A stretch of DNA of 64,000 nt from Caenorhabditis elegans (Eukaryota; Nematoda; Chromadorea; Rhabditida; Rhabditidae), in assembly GCF_000002985.6 (NCBI RefSeq), contig NC_003282.8, positions 1,984,001 to 2,048,000 of the forward strand, given 5' to 3'. Position numbers and translations under genes: made by a program. The first letter of the stretch is position 1, and every line of letters starts with the position of its first letter. Of this stretch, positions 9,094-21,000 are shown in pieces. The notes below the pieces were generated by a model. That model was given only the letters and a program-made list of their open reading frames with translations. It made no database searches and had not been told where the DNA came from.

Positions 9094-12000
9094 GAAACCA
9101 GAAGACGTTCTTCACGTCTTCAACAACAAACTACGTCTGATTTAAATGCTCGAGAGGAGCCTCAACCATCGGAACCACCGGTGAAAAGAGCTCGCGGAGC
9201 CAAGAAAAACGAGGTTCGCCGCGGGGATTTTTTCAGCGAAAATCCATGAAAATCTTGAAAAAAATTTGACGATTTTGCCGAATTTCTAACCAAAAATAGC
9301 AACTTTGGCCATGTTTGACCCCAAAATGTACGAAAATATGAGAAAAAAATAATTAATTTCGAAGAATTCTTAAGAACATTTGGATGAAAATTCGTTTTCA
9401 TCACATTTTTCGATTAAAATTGTAATTTTAAGTTTTTACAGTAAAAAATCGAAAAAATTGTAATTTTTTGACCTAAAAATCTTTAAAAATCGATAAATTC
9501 GTGATTTTTTGACCTAAAAATATTCAAAAGTCGATAAATTTTTACCCAAATTTTTATAAATTCAGTATTACAGCCGGAGAAAAGCTGAAATTCCTATAAA
9601 ATGCAATCGCGCTCTACCGAACTCCTTTATAATTCAAATTTTTTCAGGCCCCATCCACTGCTCCAATGCCACCAAAAACCACCAAAAAATCCACAAAACC
9701 GAGCCGAAAACAAGGTTCGCCGATCGAAGCGGAGCTCGACGAGATGGGATTCGAGTTGGAGAACGAAGAAGAAGCTGAAATTGTTGTGCAAAAGTCCAAG
9801 AAAAACGGCCGAAAATTGGTGAAAATCGATGAAAATTTGCGAATTTCTGCTGAAAATGGCTCAAAATCATCGAATTTTTTGGAAGAAAATCGCATGGAAA
9901 TTGATGAAAAACCAGGAAATTTGGCTAAAAAATCCTCGAAAAATGGCTCAAGGGTGGTGAAAAGCGATGAAAAATCGGAAAATTTGGTTCAAAGTGTTCC
10001 AAAATCTACTACAAATGGCTCAAAAGTTGCAATTATCGAAGATGATCCGGAAATTCGGGCTGAAAATGGCGTAAAATCTTCAAAATCTGACGAAAAACCG
10101 GATTTTTCGGCTCAAAATGGCTCAAAATTGGCTCAAAATGCTCCAAATCGAATTTCCCGCCCACGTAGATCAGTCACAACCGCCAAAAAAGTGTCCTACG
10201 TGCCAAGTGATGATCAATTGGAGTTGAGCTCATCGAGCTCCGAACTTGAATCCTCTTCAGAAGACGAGGACACTGAAATTCGTCCGAAAACTGGCTCAAA
10301 AATTGCGAAAAAACGCGAAAAATCGTTCAAAATTTCGGAATCTGAGAGCAGCTCGGAGAGCCCCGACGATGAGTCTGAAGCTTCTGAAGCATCGGAGGAT
10401 CCTTCAATTCCAGGACCTTCGGAGCCCAGAAAACGACGAAAAATTCAGAGAAAATCAACGTTGTCAAGCGGCGGAGCCACCACAAAAGACCTTCACTGGC
10501 CAAAATGCTCCAAAGCATCGATCGCTAGAAAAACTGGAAATCCAGGCAGCAAAAACGCGGCGAAAAAGCCGGCAAAATCGAGTCTTCGAATGGCTCAGAA
10601 ACAGAAACCCGATCAGCCGTGGAAGAAAAATTTGAAAGGTGAAAATTTTGTGGAAAAAATCGAAAAATTGGTGTGAAAATCAATATATTATCGAGTTATT
10701 TTTTGCAAAAAGTCGGAAAAATACTGCAAAAAAATGAGAGATTTCTACCAATTTTGGAATATTTTTCAAAAAAAAACTTTCGAGCGTCGAAAAGCGAAAA
10801 ATCAAATTATTTAATTTTGTTTTTGCCAAATTTTTGAAAAAATTCTGGATTTTTTTGAGAAAAAATCAAAAAAATTGGTGAAAATCAATATTTTATCGAT
10901 TTTTTGTTACAAAAATGAGTTTTTCCCCTATTTTGGATTTTTTTTTCGAATTTTTGAAAAAATTTCCAGGAAGAAAAATTCGAAAAATCGATTTTATTTT
11001 TTGAAAAAAAAAATTTTTTTGTTTTTTCAAGAGATTTCTTTTTGTTTTAAATTTTAAAAAAAATTTAAATTGTACCAAAAAGGGATTTTTTTTTGAAAAT
11101 TGTCCAATTTTCGATTTAAAAAATCCAAAAAAAGATTTTTAATTTTTTTTTTTAGAAAAATGTCCAATTTTTTGATGAAAAAATTGAAATTTTTCGGAAA
11201 AATTTTAATTTTCAATAATTTCCGGTCATTTTTAGTCCGAATTTAGAAAAATTTTAAAAAATTACCGAAAAAAATTTTTAAAATTTTTTTCGTTTATCGG
11301 TGTTTTCTGGAGAAAAATTCTCTAAAAAATGTGTCAAATATTCCAAATTTTGCCTGCAGATTTTACGAATTTTTAAACTTTTTTTCTCGGTAACAAAGAA
11401 AAAAAACACGATATTTTTAAAAATTTCTAAAAAAGAATGTATGGAATCTTAGGATCAAAAATAGATTTCAAAAAAAAAAATTTTTTTTTTAAAGATTTTG
11501 ATGTTAAATTACCGGAAAAAAATTTCAAAATTTGGAAAAAGCCGAAAAATCTGTAAAATTTCTAATTTTCTAAAAAAAAAGTTTCGATTTTTTTTGCTAA
11601 AAAATAAAAAAATAATAATCCAAAAAAGAAACAGAAAAATCGAAAATTTTAAATTATTTTCAAGAAAAATAATAATTTTAAAAAAATTGATTTTTTTAAG
11701 AAAAAAATAACAAAATTCAATTTTCAGTAATAGCCGGTCATTTTTGGTTCGATTTTGCGAATTTTTGGTGAAAAATCGAAAAAAAAGTGAAAATTTCCAA
11801 ATTTTCTGATCTGCCAAGCAGCCTCTTCTGACAGATAAAGCTAAAAATTGGCGATTTTCTCTGAAAAAAAAAACCAAAAAAAAAAAAACTAAATTTTCAA
11901 ATTTTTATGATCAAAAAATTAAAAATCATAATTTTCCGATTTTTTTCATTAAAAATTTCGAAAAATTGACGTTTTTTTGAGCAAATTTTCAATTTTAAAT

Positions 12001-15000
12001 TTGAAGAAGCCGATTTTTCTCCGATTTTCAAAATTTTATTTTAACAATTTTAACAAAATTTTAACCCAAAAAATCTGATTTTCTCTGAAAAAAAATCGAA
12101 AATCTCGAAATTTTATGCTTTTCACAAAAAAGCATAAAAAAGCATGAAAAGCATAAAATTTCGAAATTTTCGATTTTTTTTCAGAGAAAATCAGATTTTT
12201 TGGGTTAAAATTTTGTTAAAATTGTTAAAATTAAAAAGTTAAAATTTTGAAAATCGGAGAAAAAGGCTTCTTCAAATTTAAAATTGAAAATAACTCAAAA
12301 AAAGTCAATTTTTCGGAATTTTTAATGAAAAAAATCGGAAAATTATGATTTTTAATTTTTTGATCATAAAAATTTGAAAAATTCAGAATAAAATTAAAAT
12401 TTTTTGATTTTTTGTAAAAAAAATCACACAAAAAAAAATAAAATTTTCCAAAATTTCCAGACTACGAAACCGATCGTAAATTGGCAAAAGGTGAACGTCG
12501 TATGCTTGAATATCGCCACGTGGCACACGCCTACGTAGCACGTGGAAAAATCGAAGAAATCACGTATGACGAGGCCTACAAACTGCACGAAATGATGAAA
12601 AAAGCCTATTTCGCGGGCCGCTCGTTGTTGGATGCAGCAGTTCTGGATCCCGTCGAATTTGAAAAATCTCAAAAAAATGTGAAAAAATCGGAGAAAAACG
12701 ACGAGAAAAACACGGCGGGAGATTCGTCGTCGTCGGAAGATGAATGGGAAGAAATGGAGCATTTTCAACCACCGATTATTGATGATAATATTGAAGTATC
12801 GATTGATCATGAAGGTGGAGGAGGAGATGATGGAGAAGAAGTTGTGAAGGATTGGTGGGCAATCTATTTGAGACAGGAGATTAATCGAAAAATTCGAGAG
12901 ATGTGGGAGAATACTCATAAGGTGCTGCTGCTTGACTTGCTTGGAGAAATTGGAGGATTTTTGAGGCGAAAATCGGAAAAATTCGAAAATTTAGACCCAA
13001 AAATGAGAATTTTCAGACATTTTTGAGCTGAAAATCGAAAAAATTTGAAGATTTTGACCGAAAATTCGATAAATTTCAGAAAATCGAAGCTTGGAGCTTT
13101 TAATCCCAAAATGAGGATTTTCAAGGATTTTTGAGCTGAAATTTGTAAAAATTTGAGCGATTTGACCTAAAAAATGATGATTTTCGAGAGTTTTCAGCCA
13201 AGAAAAATGGATTTACAAAAATTTAGACCCGAAAATGAAAATTTTCAGACATTTTTGAGCTGAAAATCGAAAAAATTTGAAGATTTTGACCGAAAATTCG
13301 ATAAATTTCAGAAAATCGAAGCTTGGAGCTTTTAATCCCAAAATGAGGATTTTCAAGGATTTTTGAGCTGAAATTTGTAAAAATCTGAGCGATTTGACCT
13401 CAAAAATGATGATTTTCGAGAGTTTTCAGCCCAGAAAAATGGATTTTCAAAAATTTTGACCCAAAAATCATGTAAATCCGAAGATTTTGATTTAAAAATC
13501 GATAAAATCGATCGATTTCAGCTAAAAATGAACATTTTCAGATACTTTTAAGCCGAAAATCGGAAAAATTTGAAGATTTTGACCGAAAATTCGATAAATT
13601 TCAGAAAATCAAAGTTTGGAGCTTTTAATCCCAAAATGAGCATTTTCAAGGATTTTTGAGCTGAAAATTGTAAAAATTTGAACATTTTGACCTAAAAATT
13701 AGCAATTTCGAGAGTTTTCAGCCCAGAAAAATGGATTTTCAAAAATTTCGCCAAAAAAAAAGCAAAAAATGCAAAATTTTCCATTCAAATTCAAGAATTT
13801 TGAATGAAAAATTCCAAAGAAATTCGCACCCAAAAATTGCTGTGAAAATCGTGAAAATTACGACTATTTTTCACTCAAATATTCAAATCTCCCGCCTCCG
13901 ACCGCATGTCGCAATCGCGCTCTATTGACAAAATTGACGATTTTTTCGTTGGAGCGCACTTGCAGCACACAAATTCGAATTTTTGATATCTCCGCTGCAT
14001 GCTGCAATCGCGCCCCAATACCAAAAATTGCAAATTTTCTCATTAGAGCGCACTTGCAGCAGCGGCGGGAAATTCAAATGTTTAGGTTAAAAATGAGATT
14101 GTGAACTATTTTTTTTTCAAATTTCAAAAAAATTGAAAACTCAAGAAGTTCAGCTTGAAAAATTTAATTTTTTATCCAAAAATTCTAATTTCCAGCCCCG
14201 ACCGCATGTCGCAATCGCGCTCCAGTGAGAAAATTGTCATTTTTTGCGTTGGAGCGCATTTGCACCATACTAACGGTGTGAAATTTGGATTTTTGCTAGC
14301 TCCGCATGCTGCAAATGCGACCCAATGCCAAAAATTGCAATTTTCTCACTAGAGCGCACTTGCATATTTTTTTCAAATTTCCCGTCGTCAGCTGCAATCG
14401 CGCTCTAACGCCAAAATTATGAAATTTTCACATTGGAGCGCGTTCGCAGCATGCGGTCGACCGGAAATTCAAATTTCTGAATTCCACATGGTGCAATTGC
14501 GCCCAAATGACAAAAAAAAAATTAAATTTTTGAGTTAAAAAATGTGTTTTTGACCCAATTTTTTCACTGCAACTTTTTCCTCACGAGGGACGAGGAAAAG
14601 TGGTTTCTAGGCCATGGCCGAGGGGCCGACAAGTTTCAGCGGCCATTTATCTTGCTTTGTTTTCCGCCTGTTTTCTTTCGTTTTTTACCGAATTTTTTCG
14701 TTTTTTCTTAATAAAACTGATAAATAAATATTTTTTGCAGATGCTAAAACAATTTTCAAGTAAAAAAATTATGTATTCAGTGGGCAAGCAGCGGTGAAAG
14801 TGGGCATTGTAATATGATGGATTACGGGAATACAAAACCTAAACTTTTTCTGAAACATGATACATATGATGCTTAGATGCTGAAATTACCTGATTTTCAT
14901 AACGAGACCACTGAAAAAGTTTTGAGGTTTTCAAAATTCAACTTTTTTGGTGAAAAAGTCGAGATTTTCGCACAAAAAGTTGAATTTTGGAAACCTCAAA

Positions 15001-18000
15001 ACTTTTTCAGCGGTCTCGTTATGAAAATCAGGTAATTTCAGCATCATATGTATCATGTTTCAGAAAAAGTTTAGGTTTTGTATTCCCGTAATCCATCATA
15101 TTGCATTGCCCACTGAATACATGATTTTTTCACTTGGAAGTTGTTTTAGCATCTGCAAAAAATATTTATTTATCAGTTTTATTAAGAAAAAACGAAAAAA
15201 ATCGATGAAAAACGAAAGAAAACAGGCGGAAAACAAAGCAAGATAAATGGCCGCTGAAACTTGTCGGCCCCTCGGCCATGGCCTAGAAACCACTTTTCCT
15301 CGTCCCTCGTGAGGAAAAAGTTGCAGTGTTTTTTACCAAATTTCGAGAAAAAAAAATCAATTTTCCACCTAATTTCCAGGTACATCTTCTCTGCTTCATG
15401 GCCCATCTGAAATTTGTTGTGAAAATTGCCCTAGACGAGTCGCTTGTCCCATCACTAATGATGTCCCAACTTCCAAATGGATATCTAAAATTTATTGGAG
15501 AACCCGTTGTGCCAATTGATATCATGAAAAATCTCGTTAAATGGTTCGCCGACGCGTTCCGTCCACTTAATGGTGTCGTGTCGGTTGCTTCTATCGAACA
15601 GGATTCTCTTTTGGAAGGACATGAAGCTCGTTATCCTGAAACAAGAAGATTGACGGCTCTCGTTGATGCGAAATGCTTTGAAACTGACTTGGATAGGGCT
15701 ACGGTACGGAGGAAATCCCCCCTGTGAAAAGTGCAAAAATTACTTTTTTTTTAAATCTAAAAATACGAATTTATCGCTGAAAATCCAATTTTTCAACCAA
15801 AAAATTTGAATTTTTAGTCAATTTTCTACGATTTTTTCGCAAAAAATTAAAATTTTGCCTGAAAATTTGAATTTTTAGGTTAAAATTCACAATTTCGGAG
15901 CAAAAATCTGTGTATTTTACAACAAAAAAACTCGATTTTTTTCGCAAAAATTTCAAAATTTCATCTCAAAAACGTCAATTTTCACCGAATTTTTCATGAA
16001 AAAATCGAGATGCAAACACGCTCCAATGAGAACAAAACATGTGTTCTCATTGGGGCGCACTTGCAACACGCGGCGGTCGGTGGGAAATTTGAAATTTTCA
16101 GTTCAAAATTTGATTTCCCGCCAAAAAAGGCGACTTTTTTTATTTATTTAGAAAATGCTAAAAATATTCCACTTTCGCCTCGATTTTCATTGAAATTCTA
16201 CATTTTTCACTTAAAAATTCAATTTCCCGCCGATTGCATGCATGCTTCCATCGCGCTCCAATACAAAAATACCGTTTTTATCATTGGAGCGCACTTGTAT
16301 CATGATGCGGTCGGCGAGAAATTTCAATTTTCCCCCGAAAATTCAAATTTCCCGCCGAACGCTCATGCTTCAATTGCGCTCTAATACAAAAATACCGATT
16401 TTCTCATTAGAGCGCACTTGCACCATGCGATCGGCGCGAAATTTGAACTTTTATCTGTAAAGAAAACATAATTTTGAGTGATTTTGTTAAAAAATTTGAT
16501 TTATTTCCCAAAAATTTCCCCCAAATTATTCAAAGTTTCAGTGAAAAATTGGAAAATGTGGACCAGAAATTTCAAATTTCCTGCCGACCGCACGCTCCAA
16601 GTGCGCTCCAATGCGAAAATACCGAGTTTTCTCATTGGAGCGCACTTGCAGCATGCGGTCGGCGAGAAATTTTAATTTTTGAGTGAAAATTCAGTTTTTT
16701 TAGTGATTTTCATATGTAAAAATTTCCCAAAAAGTCGAATTTTCACTCAAAAAATCGATTTTCCGTCATCCTCATGCTGCAAAAGCGCTCCAATGCGACA
16801 CACTTGTGATTTGCTCATTGGAGCGCACTTGCAGCAGGCGAAATTTGAATTTGAATTTTTCAATCAATTTTCCTCCCCCAAAAACTCTTATTTTTTTGCA
16901 GCTTCTCTTCTGTTTGCTCCGCGGCCTTGAGCTCACCACACGACTCGTAGTCAATGTACGTGCAATTCCACGAAGATGGGATAAAACTCAACAAAAAGAG
17001 CTTCAAAATGAGTTGAGCAAGTTCCGTGAGCTCAGCCGATCGAGAAGTACAACTCCAGGCGAAAAATCACTAGAAATTCAGGAGAAATCCGGCGAAAAAT
17101 CGCAAAAACCGGCAAAAAAGGGCCAAAAATCGGAGAAAAAAGCAGCGAAAAAAGTGGTGGTGGAAGAGCGAAATTATTGGGTCGAATATTGGCAACCACG
17201 TGAAAAACGTTGGATTTGTGTCGATCCGTTGCATAAAAGTGTCGACGAACCGTTGAGTATTCATGAGCACTCGGCGAGCCCCATTTCATACGTTTTTGCT
17301 ATTGATAATAGTGAGTTGGCGGAGAAATTTGGCTGAAATTTCTAGAAAATCGAGAATTTTTTGGCTAAAAATTCAAATTTCTACCAAAAAATCTCATTTT
17401 AAAACTCGAAAATTGATCACTTGAGCCGAAAAATTCAAATTTCCTGCCGATCGCATGTAGCAATCGCGCTCCAATGCGAAAATACCGAAAATTATCAATT
17501 TTTGACGTTGGGGCGCGTTTGCAAATTCCGTGCGTTGCAAATGCGCCCCATGCGGATCAAAATTGGTTTTTTTTCTCAATGGGGCGCACTTGCAGACAAA
17601 AAAAAGCGGTAAATTTGAATTTTTGAGTGAAAAATGTAGAATTTCAATGAAAATCGAGGCGAAAGTGGAATATTTTTAGCATTTTCTAAATAAATAAAAA
17701 AGTCGCCTTTTTTGGCGGGAAATTAAATTTTGAACTGAAAATTTCAAATTTCCCACCGACCGCCGCGTGTTGCAAGTGCGCCCCAATGAGAACACATGTT
17801 TTGTTCTCATTGGAGCGTGTTTGTTGCATCTAATTTTTTCATGAACAATTCGATTTTTGGTGAAAATTGGCGTTTTTGAGATGAAATTTTGAAATTTTTG
17901 TGAAAAAAATCGAGTTTTTTTTGTTGTAAAATACACAGATTTTTGCTCCGAAATTGTGAATTTTAACCTAAAAATTCAAATTTTCAGCGTTTTTTTTTTT

Positions 18001-21000
18001 TTCATATTTTCAGGCAAAATTTTAATTTTTTGCGAAAAAATCGTTGAAAATTGACTAAAAATTCAAATTTTTTGGTTGAAAAATTGGCAAAGATTTTTGA
18101 TGAAAAATCGTGAAAATTTAGCAAAAATTCAATTTTCCCTGCGAATTTTGAATATTTTCACTGGAAAAAGCATGAAATTTAAACGAAAAATTCAAATTTG
18201 CCGTATGTTGCTGCAAGTGCGCCCCAATGCGCCCCAACTAACTCATTTTCTCATTGGAGCGCGTTTGCATTGTAATTTTTCGTCGAAAAAATCGGATTTT
18301 TAACGAAAAATAGAGAATTTTGCTTGAAAAATTCGAATTTTTAAGCCAAAAAACGAGATTTTCAGTGATTTTTTTTTGTTGAATTTTTCGAGTTTGTTCG
18401 AAAATCTCAAAATTTTCAAATTTTTGCAGAACAAGGAATCTGTGAGGTCTCACAACGATACGCAATGGACTGTGTAAAACAGGATTTTCGTCGACGCCGT
18501 ACAAATCCGAAATGGGTTGCTTGGACCCTCTTTTTGCCTCCGTTCGCCGCAAATTCAGAACGAAAAAAGTGGGAAATGATGCAAATGAGAGAGGATTTGG
18601 TGAAAAGACCGTTGCCAACGGTTATGTCGGAATATAAGAATCATCCATTGTAAGGGAGACGGAAAATGAGCGAAAAATTGGAAAAAAAGGCAAAAGTAGC
18701 TCAAAATTTGGGAATAAAGCCACAATTTTGAAAAAAAAAAGACGAAATTTGGAGAGAAATGGGATAAAAAATAGCCGAAAACTAAAAAAATTTAAAAAAA
18801 AAACGGCAAAACTTGATATAAATTGTCAAAATTTTGGAGAAAAACAAAAAAAAATTGAAATTTAGCTTAAAAATTCGGCCAAATTTAGCAAATTCCCAGA
18901 AAATGAGCAAAATGCGCAAAATTTTAACGATTCTGTGAAGAAATGCTGAAAAGTGAAAAAAAAAACTAAATTACTATAAAAAGTGGCAAAATTTGGGAAA
19001 AAATGAGCCAAAATTGGTAAAAATTTGCCCAAAAAAATCTGCTAAAATCTAGAGCAACATTTCGGAAAAATTGAAGAAAAACAAATTTTTTTTTCCTCGA
19101 AAAAGTGGCAAAATTTAAGGCAAAAATGGGCCAAATTTAGAAAAAAATTTCAAAATTAGTAAAAAAATTTGCCAAAAATTTGAAAAAAAGACGAAATTTG
19201 GAGAAACTTGAGATAAAAAAGAGCCTGAACTTGGGAAAATTGAACAAATTTGAATAAAAAGGCTAAATTTATAAAACTTTTCCGGAACATTAGGAAAATA
19301 TGGAAAATATACAAAATTTTAGCGAAAATGGAGAAAAAATTGGCAAAATTCGAAATACAGACACAAAAATTTAGACAAAATTGAAAAAATTAAAAAAATG
19401 TGTCAAAAAAGAGCCGAAAATTTAAAAAAAAAAAGAAAATGGCAAAATTTGATATAAATTGGCAAAATTTTAGAGAAAAACGTGAAATTTGGGCAAAAGT
19501 AGCTTAAAAATTTGCCAAAATTCAGCAAATTTTGAAAAAAAGCAACATACGGAATATTTTTACGTTTTTTTGCAATTTCTGTCAAGAAATTACAAAATTG
19601 CTTAAAAATTGAAGATTTTAAAATTTTAAAATGTTGAAAAGAACGGCAAAATTTTTGAATAAAAAGGCAAAATTTATAAAACTTTTCCGGAACATTAGGA
19701 AAATATGGAAAAAATACAAAATTTTTGCGAAATTCGAGGAAAAATTAACCAAATTCCAAAAACAGCTACAAAACTTTAGACAAATAAAAACAAACCCGAA
19801 AAAATGTGAATTTTTTAAATTATTTTTTTCCGCAAAATAATCGAATTTTCACCATTTTCACCCAATTTTTTTTTTAAATTTTTTTTACAGATACGCTCTG
19901 GAAAAGGATCTCCTAAAATTCGAAGCAATCTACCCACCACCCGCAACCCAAAAACCACTCGGACAAATTCGCGGGCACAATGTCTACCCAAGAAGCACCG
20001 TATTCACACTTCAGGGCGAAAATAATTGGCTGAAACTGGCGAGAAGCGTGAAAATCGGTGAAAAACCGTACAAAATCGTCAAAGCTCGTCCGGATCCGCG
20101 TATTCCTGTTGAAGATCGAGAGGACAAGTTTCTGGATGTGTATGGATATTGGCAGACGGAAAAATATCGAAGACCACCGTTGAAAAATGTTGGTAGCCGC
20201 GAAAAAACGACGATGGAAAAATATGAAAAATGGAGAAAAATCGATGGAAATTGCTCAAAAACTGAAAATTTCACTGAAAAATTCAAATATTTCCGCCAGG
20301 GAAATGCGAAATGCGCCCTAATGTCAAAATAACAGTATTTATCATTAGAGCGTATTTGCAATATGAGATCGCGGTAAAAAAAATATCAAAAAATGGAAGA
20401 AATTCGGTGAAAATCGATCAAAATCGAAATTATAACCGGCAAATTCAAATTTCCCGCAGTTTTTATGCTGAAAATGCGCCCCAATGACAAATTAACCATG
20501 TTTATCATTGGAGCGTATTTGCAACATGAAATCTGCGAAAAATTTGAATTTCCCGCAAGGAAAATGCGCTCCAATTACAAATTAACGATATTTATCATTG
20601 GAGCGTACTTGCAACATGAGATCTGCGAAAAATTTGAATTTTCAATGAAATTTGTGGTTTTTGAGAAAATGTGTGTTGAAATTGCGCCCTATAGGACAAA
20701 ATGAATTGCCATATGTTGCAAACGCGCTCCAATGTAATAAACCCAATTTTTAATGAATAAACCCAATTTTTGGCTGAAATTATACATTTTCTGGTAGGAA
20801 AGCGTTATTTTTTCGCTAAAAACCGCTAAAATTTAAAGTTTGCGTCGATTTTGTGCTGCAAACGTGCTCCAATCGTAAAAAATGACGAAATTTTGCATTA
20901 GAGCGCGATTGCATAGGTGTAAAATTTGAATTTTCAGTGAGCTTTCTGGTTTTTTTTACATTGGAAACTAACGAATATCGTTGAAAAATTCAATTTTTTC

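Noticed and set aside
12990..13460. Regularly spaced repeats resembling a CRISPR array
   Set aside because: Units are long, AT-rich, tandem without unique spacers, and the genome is a nematode.
14600..15293. Open frames starting [13 protein letters not shown] that recur in all four foldback copies on both strands
   Set aside because: They mirror each other because the DNA is palindromic, have no start context or family signature, and drift with the repeat; not genes.
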